Shown here in pieces: positions 1-5,636 of a stretch of 5,638 nucleotides of DNA (positions are counted from its first letter, which is position 1; each line of letters opens with the position of its first letter). The position numbers were made by a program, and so were the translations under genes. Source of the stretch: an uncultured Clostridia bacterium (lineage in GTDB: Bacteria > Bacillota > Clostridia > Tissierellales > Peptoniphilaceae); assembly GCA_945916025.1 (NCBI GenBank), contig CAMEGD010000086.1, positions 1 through 5,638 of the forward strand, written 5' to 3'. Under the pieces are notes generated by a model that saw nothing but the letters and a program-made list of their open reading frames with translations, searched no databases and was not told where the DNA came from.

Positions 1-525
1 CATAGGGTACATATTTCCTCCACCATTTTCCCTAAGGTCTACTACAACTCCCTCAAGATCTTTGTCTTTAAAGGAATCTGCTATTAGATTGGCATATTCA
101 TTTCCCTTTTCGTCACTTCCCATAAACTCAGGAACGGTTATATAAAGAACCTTGTCCTTGTAGTCTACTTGTGGACTAATATATGCCCTGTCTGTTTCTT
201 CAGTGCTTTGGTTTTCCATAACAAAGGAGTACTTTCCTCCCGCTATCTTTATGCCTTCATTTAACTTTTCAAAAAGTTCCTCATTTGTCTCAACTTTTTT
301 TAAGTCTTCTTTAAATTTACCTCTGAAGTTTAACCATTCTTCTGACTGGCTATATACGCCCCTGACATCCATTATATTAAAGGCATTCTCACCAATCTTT
401 TTTGGACTAGGTGGGAACAAATAAATTGACCTTCCCAATATCATGGTTAAATATGGGCTGACAAACATAAATACTAAAGAAGTAACAATTAAGAATAATA
501 CTAAACCTATAATATATTTTTTTAT
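1..525 (-). CDS. S41-family peptidase, N-terminal part (partial at left edge), ATA start
   Basis: An open frame of 175 codons runs leftward off the window edge. The product starts (M)KKYIIGLVLFLIV, with a hydrophobic membrane anchor at about residues 4-30 and short charged flanks, so the rest should lie outside the cell. A helical, charged stretch (about 60-95) is followed by GGKYSF (96-101), a strand KVLYITVPEF (125-134), and VVVDLRENGGGNMYPM (160-175), which matches the DLRxNGGG signature of the tail-specific protease (S41) fold. The nucleophile Ser region lies beyond the window. The anchor, small helical segment and NGGGNM-type motif resemble nisin resistance protein (NSR)-like S41 enzymes more than PDZ-containing CtpA proteases; that is from memory of the family. 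Start choice: a perfect AGGAGG (530-535) sits 4 nt before an ATA codon (523-525), and the frame is closed upstream by a TAG. No ATG, GTG or TTG occurs in frame until Met20 (466-468), which lacks a ribosome binding site and would cut the anchor. The function is therefore putative and the gene may be impaired. Confidence 0.8.
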   Translation of the reverse strand, partial: MKKYIIGLVLFLIVTSLVFMFVSPYLTMILGRSIYLFPPSPKKIGENAFNIMDVRGVYSQSEEWLNFRGKFKEDLKKVETNEELFEKLNEGIKIAGGKYSFVMENQSTEETDRAYISPQVDYKDKVLYITVPEFMGSDEKGNEYANLIADSFKDKDLEGVVVDLRENGGGNMYPM

Positions 526-529
526 ACTT

Positions 530-535
530 CCTCCT
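530..535 (-). promoter_or_regulatory. Strong Shine-Dalgarno placed before a non-ATG codon
   Basis: On the minus strand the sequence reads AAGGAGGAAGT followed by ATA AAA AAA TAT ATT. The perfect AGGAGG lies 4 nt before ATA, which is in frame with the S41 peptidase. This site decides the start: no standard start codon lies within its reach in any frame. Confidence 0.7.
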
Positions 536-556
536 TGGTTGCTTCCATTGTACTAA

Positions 557-585
557 AGTATATAATAAACTTTATTTAGAAAATA
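557..585 (-). promoter_or_regulatory. Possible promoter of the S41 peptidase gene
   Basis: A TATACT -10-like hexamer (557-562, minus strand) lies about 32 nt before the ATA codon, in the AT-rich gap after the alr terminator. The hexamer 17 nt upstream (TATTTT, 580-585) is a poor -35. It is supported mainly by position and the -10; AT-rich DNA yields such matches by chance. Confidence 0.35.
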
Positions 586-618
586 TTAATAAAATATAAA
601 GAAACTATAAAATTTGTG

Positions 619-644
619 CAAAAAAAGAAGGCCTAAGCCCTCTT
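619..644 (-). terminator. Rho-independent terminator of alr
   Basis: Directly at the alr stop codon the minus strand reads AAGAGGGC-TTAG-GCCTTCTT followed by a run of Ts. The stem is 8 bp with one G-T wobble (arms 637-644 and 625-632 on plus), the loop has 4 nt, and the T-run begins within the distal arm. It separates alr from the downstream S41 gene. Confidence 0.85.
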
Positions 645-1810
645 TAATCTAATAGATAATCTACAATATCTACAATTTTTCCATCTTTAACATAAACCCT
701 AGGAACCCTTCTAGCTATATTTGAAATAATATCTATATTGCCAGTTTTAAGCTCTTGGGATAGTTCTAAAACACTTGGAGCATTGTCTTCATAGCCAAAC
801 ACTATTACTGGATCTCCAACTTTACAGTCTATGTCGCTAACATCTACCATCATTTGGTCCATACAAATAGTCCCTCTAATTTTTGCTCTTTGTCCATTAA
901 TTTGAACTTGGCCCCTATTAGAAAGTTGTTTTTTGTAGCCATCTGTATATCCTATTGGCAGTGTAGCTATTTTTGTCTTTTTGTCTGTAACAAAGGTGGA
1001 ATTATAACCAATTCCTTCCCCTTCTTCAACTTCTGCTACCCTAGCTACAATTGTCTTAAGTTGACAAGCTAGAATAACTGGAAGGTTTTCGTGGTTTACA
1101 GTAGGGTCATATAGGCCTGTAATGTTATATCCATTTCTTACAAGGTCGAACTTGTACTCTGGTAGGTCTACTACAGCGCCACTGTTAGACATGTGTTTTT
1201 TCCCTACAATTACTCCCCTATCTTCAAGTTTTTTGCAAAAGTCTAGGAAGTTTTCAGCCTGTCTATGACTTTTTGTCTTGTCTATTTCTTCGGAACCAAC
1301 AAAGTGTGAGAAAATCCCCTCTATTTTTACTCCATCTAATTTTGAAATCTTTTCAACTTGGTCAATGGAACCATCAGATAAGTCAAAGCCTATCCTATGC
1401 ATTCCAGTATCTACCTTTATGTGGATGCCAGCTACCTTGTTTTTTTCCAAAGCAAGGTCTGAAAGTGCCTTAGCATCTTCGTAAGTATATATGGTAGGAA
1501 AAATATTTTCTTCAATCAAGTACTTAAATTGGCTAATAGGAGTATAACCTAAAATTAGTATGTTCTTTTTTGTGCCTAATCTCCTAAGTTCTAAAGCCTC
1601 ATTTAAGGTTGCAACTCCGTAACTGTTAATTCTACTGTCTTCTAGGTACTTAAATACTCCCCTAATACCAAGTCCATAAAGGTCTCCCTTTACAACTCCC
1701 ATTAGTTCAGTATCTTGTCCTACCCTGTCTTTTGTAATGTCTATGTTGTGAATAATTCTGTCAATATTTACCTCTAAATAAGTCGGCCTAATATCCTCCA
1801 AATTGTACAT
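644..1810 (-). CDS. alr: Alanine racemase (PLP-dependent, fold type III), somewhat divergent
   Basis: Likely interconverts L- and D-alanine in the cytoplasm, supplying D-Ala for peptidoglycan. The preferred ATG (1808-1810) gives 388 aa, normal for the family. A GTG three codons upstream (1817-1819) would give 391 aa, but the GGGG that could serve as Shine-Dalgarno abuts that GTG while being well spaced (AGGGGTG, then AAAGAA) before the ATG. Numbered from the GTG: PLP-lysine K44 in VVKGDLYG; K135, D137 and R142 in KVDTGMHRIG; H172 in SHFVGSEE; NSG at 212-214; R228 in VRNG; catalytic Tyr Y272 in GIGYNSTF; GYTDGY (290-295); CMDQMMVD (319-326); and RVPRVY near the C-terminus. Two segments are atypical: KGDLYGLG replaces the usual KANAYGHG, and TGNID occupies the place of TINYE, so the family's conserved Tyr (Y354 in Geobacillus numbering) appears to be Ile. 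Another amino acid racemase of the Alr family is therefore possible. Flanked by its own promoter and terminator, it looks monocistronic. Confidence 0.92.
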   Translation of the reverse strand: MYNLEDIRPTYLEVNIDRIIHNIDITKDRVGQDTELMGVVKGDLYGLGIRGVFKYLEDSRINSYGVATLNEALELRRLGTKKNILILGYTPISQFKYLIEENIFPTIYTYEDAKALSDLALEKNKVAGIHIKVDTGMHRIGFDLSDGSIDQVEKISKLDGVKIEGIFSHFVGSEEIDKTKSHRQAENFLDFCKKLEDRGVIVGKKHMSNSGAVVDLPEYKFDLVRNGYNITGLYDPTVNHENLPVILACQLKTIVARVAEVEEGEGIGYNSTFVTDKKTKIATLPIGYTDGYKKQLSNRGQVQINGQRAKIRGTICMDQMMVDVSDIDCKVGDPVIVFGYEDNAPSVLELSQELKTGNIDIISNIARRVPRVYVKDGKIVDIVDYLLD

Positions 1811-1842
1811 TTCTTTCACCCCTAATAAATGTCATTGGTCTT

Positions 1843-1871
1843 ATTATAACACAAAGGGACCTGCTTTTTAA
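1843..1871 (-). promoter_or_regulatory. Promoter of alr (extended -10)
   Basis: A perfect TATAAT (1843-1848, minus strand) is preceded by TGT, forming an extended -10 (TGTTATAAT). The hexamer 17 nt further upstream is TTAAAA (1866-1871), a weak -35, as is common with extended -10 promoters. It predicts a leader of roughly 25 nt before the ATG. The core TTTGTGTTATAATA is identical to the promoter of the MBL-fold gene. Confidence 0.7.
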
Positions 1872-1896
1872 AATATATAGGCCCGTATAAAGGGTC

Positions 1897-1926
1897 AAAA
1901 AAATAGGCCACTAGATAGCAGCCTAT
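1897..1926 (-). terminator. Rho-independent terminator of the SPFH/zinc-ribbon gene
   Basis: On the minus strand, ATAGGC (1921-1926) and GCCTAT (1903-1908) pair as a 6-bp stem around a 12-nt loop and are followed by a run of seven Ts. It starts about 7 nt after the stop codon of the SPFH gene and precedes the alr promoter, so alr is probably transcribed separately. The stem is short, so some read-through is possible. Confidence 0.75.
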
Positions 1927-1932
1927 AGTTGT

Positions 1933-3174
1933 TTAAAATTTTGTACCACATTCAGGACAGAAGTTAGGTGTCTCTGGACCCTCTGACTTCCAACCACAAT
2001 TTCTGCAAGTTGCTCCATCAAGTGTAGGTCCCTTAGCTCCACAGTTTGAACAAAATTTGCCAGTATTTTCATGGCCACATTCTGAGCACTTCCACTCTGT
2101 ATAAGCTCCACCTGGGTTTCCTACCCTTTCACTTGCCCTTGGATTTTCTTTTAGTCTTCTTTCTTCCTCTTCAGCCATTTTGAAAAAGTCGCTGGCATTT
2201 GCTCCTCCAGCATTTTGGGCCATGCCCATTCCCATATATCCAGTAAAGGCTCCAGCTTCATTTTTAGCTGCATCTCTCATAGCATCAGATTGGGCTCCTA
2301 CCATAGTTGCCCCTGCCATAGAAGGATTTCTATAAACAGCATCCCTTTGGACTCTCTTTATCATTTCTTCGTCTTCTTCTGGTGCAGTAATAGAGTTTAG
2401 AGAAACTGATAGTACCCTAATTCCCCTTAGTTCCCTCCACTTTTCAGATAAGACTTCATTTAGAGCATCAGAAAGTTCCATAGTATGACCAGGAAGTTCT
2501 GAATATCTAATACCTTGGGCTGAAATCTTTGCAAAGGCTGGTTGAAGGGCATTTAAAAACTCAGACCTTAAAGTATTGTCTATTTCTTCCCTTCTAAATT
2601 CATCTGCTACATTTCCTGTAACATTTGTATAAAATAAGATTGGGTCTTCTATTTTATAAGAATAAAGGCCATTTGCCCTTACAGAAATATCCACATCAAG
2701 TCCAATGTTAGTATCTACTATTCTAAAAGGAACTGGATTTACTGTTCCGAATTTGTTTCCTGGAATTTCCTTAGTATTAAAATAATAAATCCTTTGGTCC
2801 TTATTTGGATCCCCACCGTATTGGAACCTTTCCTTAATAAGTTCAAAAGTTTCAATTACACTTTCCCTTAAGTCTCCATTAAAAATACTAGGTTCTGTAG
2901 ACATGTCATAGGTATAAGTTCCAGGTTCTGCTGAAACCTCCATTACTTTTCCATTTTCAACTATCATCATACATTGGCCGTTTGCAACAGAAATACCTGA
3001 GCCATTTGTAATTATATTGTCAGACCCTCTAGTGTTAGATGACCTATCAGAAACTTTCTTTTGACCCTTAGCTACTAAAACATCAGCATCTAAAGAATCA
3101 CAATAGAAAAACTCCTTCCACTGATCTCCTAAAGTTGATCCTAAGGCACCTAATCCCGCTTTAATTAGTCCCAT
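1933..3174 (-). CDS. SPFH/Band 7 domain protein with two C-terminal zinc ribbons (COG4260, YdjI-like)
   Basis: A 413-aa protein of the stomatin/prohibitin-like group with a C-terminal Zn-ribbon. Residues 1-25 form a glycine-rich amphipathic N-terminus ending WKEFFYCD, followed by an SPFH-type core (about 30-265) with VANGQCMMIVENGKV, EPGTYTYD, PVPFRIVD, DISVRANGLYSYKI and GIRVLSVSLNSI. An Ala/Gly/Met-rich linker (about 285-330) and a charged helix (330-350) lead to two C4 knuckles: C363/C366/C375/C378 and C390/C393/C406/C409. No transmembrane helix is visible, so membrane association would be peripheral or through a partner. In Bacillus the relative YdjI is encoded with PspA and membrane proteins YdjG/YdjH and helps localise PspA; no such partners lie in this window. 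The start is secure: AGGAGG lies 6 nt before the ATG. It has its own promoter, and htrA upstream is ended by a strong hairpin. A scaffold role in membrane stress is inferred from family, not seen directly. Confidence 0.9.
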   Translation of the reverse strand: MGLIKAGLGALGSTLGDQWKEFFYCDSLDADVLVAKGQKKVSDRSSNTRGSDNIITNGSGISVANGQCMMIVENGKVMEVSAEPGTYTYDMSTEPSIFNGDLRESVIETFELIKERFQYGGDPNKDQRIYYFNTKEIPGNKFGTVNPVPFRIVDTNIGLDVDISVRANGLYSYKIEDPILFYTNVTGNVADEFRREEIDNTLRSEFLNALQPAFAKISAQGIRYSELPGHTMELSDALNEVLSEKWRELRGIRVLSVSLNSITAPEEDEEMIKRVQRDAVYRNPSMAGATMVGAQSDAMRDAAKNEAGAFTGYMGMGMAQNAGGANASDFFKMAEEEERRLKENPRASERVGNPGGAYTEWKCSECGHENTGKFCSNCGAKGPTLDGATCRNCGWKSEGPETPNFCPECGTKF

Positions 3175-3208
3175 ATCTTACCTCCTCTTGAATTTGTCCA
3201 TTCTTGAA

Positions 3209-3225
3209 ATTATTATACCCATAAC
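3209..3225 (-). promoter_or_regulatory. Promoter core of the SPFH gene (GTTATGGGTATAATAAT)
   Basis: A perfect TATAAT -10 (3212-3217, minus strand) sits about 38 nt before the ATG. The hexamer 17 nt upstream is T-rich (TTTTTA) and falls in the T-tract of the htrA terminator, so there is no good -35. The GTTATGGG preceding the -10 is almost the same as in the htrA promoter (15 of 17 nt over the whole element), hinting at a shared activator or sigma requirement. Confidence 0.65.
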
Positions 3226-3235
3226 TTATCACAAT

Positions 3236-3281
3236 AAAAAATGCACTTTTCTGATAATTTTTATCAAAAAAGTGCATTTTT
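3236..3281 (-). terminator. Long hairpin terminator of htrA
   Basis: Arms 3261-3281 and 3237-3257 form a 21-bp stem around a 3-nt loop: ATGCAC-containing outer part and TGATAA/TTATCA inner part. The single imperfection (3251/3267) is a U-G wobble in minus-strand RNA but a C-A mismatch in plus-strand RNA. A six-T tract follows on the minus strand. It lies about 24 nt after the htrA stop and just upstream of the SPFH promoter. Confidence 0.9.
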
Positions 3282-3304
3282 AAAGAGGTTAAGACACTCA
3301 AATA

Positions 3305-4624
3305 CTATTGGTTATTATATTTGAAAAATTCTACATTAGTAGTTTTTTCCTCCCCGTTTCTTATATATTTAATTTCCACTTGGTCCCCGAACTTATACTC
3401 AAATAGGGTCCTTTGGATTTCAGACATGGAGTCAATTTCCTTTCCATCTAAACTTGTAATAATGTCTCCTACTTCAATACCTGCCTTTTCAATAGGTGAG
3501 CCTGGAATAAGTTCCCTTACATAAACCCCATGGTCAGCAAGGTCTTTTCCTAAATAAGTTTCAATAGGTTCCAACTCTTCACCAATAAAGCCTAAAGTAG
3601 TCTTTTCAAAGGTTCCTGTCTTAATAATTTCTTCCAAAATTGGCTTTGCCACATTTATTGGAATGGAAAATCCAAGGCCTTCAGCAGTGGATATCTTCAT
3701 GGTATTAATACCAATGACTTCCCCCTTAGAATTTAGTAAAGGGCCACCACTATTTCCTGAATTTATGGAAGCATCTGTTTGGATTAAGGACATTTCCATT
3801 CCTCCAGCCCCCCTTAGGATTCTGTCTAATCCTGAAATATACCCAGCTGTAACAGTTCCATGAAACTCAATGGCAAGGGGATTGCCAATAGCTACTACTT
3901 GTTCACCAATAACTAAGTTTTCAGAATCGCCCAGTTTGGAAACCTTTAAAGGTTTGTCTGGGTCTACCTTTAAGACAGCAAGGTCAAGGCCACTATCAGA
4001 CCATAAGACTTTTGCAGGAAGCTGGCTACCATCATTAAAGACAACAGTAATTTCATCAGCATAACCTACCCCTCTAGAATAGCCATCTATACTTGAAAGG
4101 TTGGCAATAACATGGTCATTAGTAATAATGTATCCATCCTTGTCAACTATAAAGCCAGAACCCATAGCTCGGGATTCGTAGGCTCCATATATGGAATTTC
4201 TAATAATAGAAGTTGTAGTTATACCTACTACAGAATCCAGATTCGCCATGGCAACTGAGGACACTGTATTTAGATCGTCTTTTGGAGTAATGTTTATAGT
4301 TTCATTAGACTCTTGTGCCACTTGGTTTGGTTTACCTAACTTATTATAGGCTAGGTTGTAGCCTATAAACCCTCCAAGAAGAGACCCAAGTAAGGATAGG
4401 ACTAAGGCTAAGGCTACAAACTTTCCAAAGCCTGGACTTTTATCTCTTCTCTTTACTGGTTTTTCATAGGAGCTATTTTCATAGTAGCCTTGATCAAAAA
4501 GTCTTTTTCTTCTCTCCCTTTCAGCTTGGAGCCTATCCCTTGGAGAATCTAAATTAGACCTTCTACTTTCTCCAAAGGAAGAAGGCTCATTTTCAAAGTT
4601 ATTATCATTAAATTCATTTTTCAT
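3305..4624 (-). CDS. htrA: HtrA/DegP-type membrane-anchored serine protease with PDZ domain
   Basis: A surface quality-control protease, 439 aa, that would degrade or process misfolded exported proteins. Residues 1-66 are a hydrophilic cytoplasmic tail rich in Arg/Lys/Glu (for example RDRLQAERERRKRLF, 29-43), followed by one transmembrane helix (about 67-93) with a GLLGGFIGY-like glycine pattern. After a linker, the trypsin-like domain (about 118-335) shows the full triad: H171 in TNDHVI, D214 in SGLDLAVLK, and S292 in GNSGGP. The LGFSIPI segment (317-323) is typical of HtrA. One PDZ domain follows (about 345-435), with GVYVRELIPGSPIEKAGI and GDIITSLDGK. Length and layout match Firmicutes HtrA proteins with one PDZ. 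The ATG is preceded by AAGGAAG about 10 nt upstream and a T-run. The gene has its own promoter and a strong terminator and is divergent from the MBL gene. Chaperone versus protease balance cannot be told from sequence. Confidence 0.95.
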   Translation of the reverse strand: MKNEFNDNNFENEPSSFGESRRSNLDSPRDRLQAERERRKRLFDQGYYENSSYEKPVKRRDKSPGFGKFVALALVLSLLGSLLGGFIGYNLAYNKLGKPNQVAQESNETINITPKDDLNTVSSVAMANLDSVVGITTTSIIRNSIYGAYESRAMGSGFIVDKDGYIITNDHVIANLSSIDGYSRGVGYADEITVVFNDGSQLPAKVLWSDSGLDLAVLKVDPDKPLKVSKLGDSENLVIGEQVVAIGNPLAIEFHGTVTAGYISGLDRILRGAGGMEMSLIQTDASINSGNSGGPLLNSKGEVIGINTMKISTAEGLGFSIPINVAKPILEEIIKTGTFEKTTLGFIGEELEPIETYLGKDLADHGVYVRELIPGSPIEKAGIEVGDIITSLDGKEIDSMSEIQRTLFEYKFGDQVEIKYIRNGEEKTTNVEFFKYNNQ

Positions 4625-4658
4625 AAAAAAACACTTCCTTACTATAAAAAATTATGTT

Positions 4659-4675
4659 AATATTATACCCTTAAC
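4659..4675 (-). promoter_or_regulatory. Promoter core of htrA (GTTAAGGGTATAATATT)
   Basis: A perfect TATAAT -10 (4662-4667, minus strand) lies about 38 nt before the htrA ATG. No convincing -35 is found 16-18 nt upstream (AT-only sequence such as CATATA). The element is shared with the SPFH gene promoter at 15 of 17 positions, with the same distance to the start codon. Confidence 0.65.
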
Positions 4676-4698
4676 AAAAAATTATATATGAATTAAGA

Positions 4699-4728
4699 AT
4701 GAAAAAAAAATGTAATTTGTGTTATAAT
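4699..4728 (+). promoter_or_regulatory. Promoter of the MBL-fold hydrolase gene (extended -10)
   Basis: TATAAT (4723-4728) preceded by TGT gives an extended -10. ATGAAA (4699-4704) at 18 nt spacing is a 4-of-6 match to TTGACA. The core TTTGTGTTATAATA (4716-4729) is identical to the alr promoter. It is back-to-back with the htrA promoter, the two -10 elements being about 55 bp apart, so a regulator bound here could affect both genes. Confidence 0.7.
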
Positions 4729-4754
4729 ATTGTGCGATAGATAGGAGGAGTAAA

Positions 4755-5441
4755 ATGAAGGCAATAGTTGAATATTTAAATCACAGCGGATATCTTGTAG
4801 AAACTAACAATCACATCCTTATAGTCGATTATGTAAATGGAAAACTCCCTAAACTAGACAAGCCTACACTTTTTGTAAGCACCCATGGTCACGAGGACCA
4901 TTTCAATAAAGAGATATTAAATATAGAAGGAAATGTAAAAATTCTGTTAAGTTCTGATATAAAAGAAACAAACAAATTAGAAACAAAAAACAATGTATTT
5001 TATATAGAACCTAACTCTAGAAGATATATTGGAGACTTCCAAGTAGATACCTTTGGATCAACTGACAAGGGGATAAGTCTTTTTGTATACGTTGATAATA
5101 TTGGAATCTTCCACGCAGGAGATCTTAATCTTTGGCTTTGGGAAGAAGATAGTCAAGAAGAAAGAAACAAAATGACTAAGGACTTTAGGGACGAGATTAA
5201 TAGGATTAGAAGAAAGAACGTTGAAATAGCTATGTTTCCACTAGATCCAAGACTTGGAAAATATACTACAAGTGGCATAACTTATTTTATGGACAACGTA
5301 AAACCAAAACACCTGTTCCCAATGCACATGTGGGATGACTTTAAAGTTGCAGAAAAATTTAAAAATACTATGAGATCAGACAAGACAATCTTTTATGCAC
5401 CAAGTCATGACAACGAAAAATTTGAAATAGATGTATTGTAA
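4755..5441 (+). CDS. MBL-fold metallo-hydrolase, UlaG-like (COG2220 type)
   Basis: A 228-aa cytoplasmic metallo-beta-lactamase-fold protein without signal peptide. It opens with the beta-strand hairpin VEYLNHSGYLVETNNHILIVDY. The metal-binding motif is HGHEDH (H44, H46, D48, H49). H120 and D123 in IFHAGDLN provide the bridging Asp, and H191 in FPMHMWDD is the likely last ligand, so a dinuclear zinc (or other metal) site appears complete. The D164-containing PLDPRLG segment and the HAGDLNLWLW signature are typical of small UlaG-like hydrolases common in Clostridia. The substrate is unknown: UlaG itself is L-ascorbate-6-phosphate lactonase, but no ascorbate genes are nearby and the name should not be transferred. 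The start is secure, with AGGAGG (4743-4748) 6 nt before the ATG. Its own promoter and a strong terminator make it monocistronic; it is divergent from htrA. Confidence 0.88.
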   Translation: MKAIVEYLNHSGYLVETNNHILIVDYVNGKLPKLDKPTLFVSTHGHEDHFNKEILNIEGNVKILLSSDIKETNKLETKNNVFYIEPNSRRYIGDFQVDTFGSTDKGISLFVYVDNIGIFHAGDLNLWLWEEDSQEERNKMTKDFRDEINRIRRKNVEIAMFPLDPRLGKYTTSGITYFMDNVKPKHLFPMHMWDDFKVAEKFKNTMRSDKTIFYAPSHDNEKFEIDVL

Positions 5442-5443
5442 GT

Positions 5444-5481
5444 AAAAGTTGTAAAGTGAGTATTCATTTTACAACTTTTTT
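5444..5481 (+). terminator. Strong rho-independent terminator of the MBL gene
   Basis: Arms 5444-5459 and 5464-5479 (AAAAGTTGTAAAGTGA and TCATTTTACAACTTTT) form a 16-bp stem with a GTAT loop and a six-T run. The one non-Watson-Crick pair is G-U in plus-strand RNA (A-C in the other strand), which suits a plus-strand terminator. It lies 3 nt after the stop codon and insulates the tRNA gene. Confidence 0.9.
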
Positions 5482-5505
5482 GTTGTGGGGAGAATCTATT
5501 ACAAC

Positions 5506-5534
5506 TTGACAATAGAGGCAAAATTCTGTATTAT
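5506..5534 (+). promoter_or_regulatory. Promoter of tRNA-Arg
   Basis: A perfect -35 TTGACA (5506-5511), a 17-nt spacer and TATTAT (5529-5534, 5 of 6) form the best sigma-70/SigA promoter in the window. It predicts transcription from about 5540 and a 20-nt leader before the mature tRNA 5' end, consistent with a stable RNA gene. Confidence 0.88.
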
Positions 5535-5559
5535 TTATAAACAGGTTTTAGATAAAATT

Positions 5560-5636
5560 GTTTGTGTAGCTCAGCAGGATAGAGCGTTCGCCTCCTAAGC
5601 GAAAGGCCGTGGGTTCGACTCCCGCCACGAACACCA
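5560..5636 (+). tRNA. tRNA-Arg (anticodon CCT, reads AGG)
   Basis: A full cloverleaf of 77 nt. The acceptor stem GTTTGTG/CACGAAC has one T-G wobble. The D arm is GCTC/GAGC. The anticodon stem TTCGC/GCGAA encloses loop CTCCTAA with anticodon CCT at 5594-5596. The variable loop is five nt (AGGCC). The T arm GTGGG/CCCGC encloses loop TTCGACT. The discriminator is A, and CCA is encoded (5634-5636). It decodes AGG, which is the commoner Arg codon in the parts of neighbouring genes I read (8 of 12 in the S41 fragment and the alr N-terminus; the others were AGA). Any downstream genes of a tRNA cluster lie outside the window. Confidence 0.96.

Noticed and set aside
203..424. Open frame on the plus strand over the S41 gene
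   Set aside because: It is the antisense shadow of the S41 coding frame, with no ribosome binding site and low-complexity composition. Other short frames antisense to alr, the SPFH gene and htrA are the same kind of shadow.
523..549. Mini-ORF ATG GAA GCA ACC AAG GAG GAA GTA TAA on the minus strand, whose stop overlaps the ATA start of the S41 gene, as a coupled leader peptide
   Set aside because: It contains the gene's Shine-Dalgarno inside its codons but has no ribosome binding site of its own, and eight codons are easily found by chance. Orthologue conservation would be needed.
1923..2111. Short minus-strand frame overlapping the 3' end of the SPFH gene
   Set aside because: It is an out-of-frame reading of the zinc-ribbon region; the real frame there has two perfect C4 motifs.
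4755..5441. MBL protein as YycJ/VicX, which sits near htrA in the WalRK operon of Firmicutes
   Set aside because: The motif and layout (228 aa, HGHEDH, HAGDLNLWLW) are UlaG-like rather than YycJ-like, the gene is divergent from htrA, and no walRK genes are present.
5469..5507. Repeated TTACAACTT in the MBL terminator and near the tRNA promoter as an operator pair
   Set aside because: Only 9 nt, AT-rich, and one copy is explained by the terminator stem. No symmetry or further copies support an operator.
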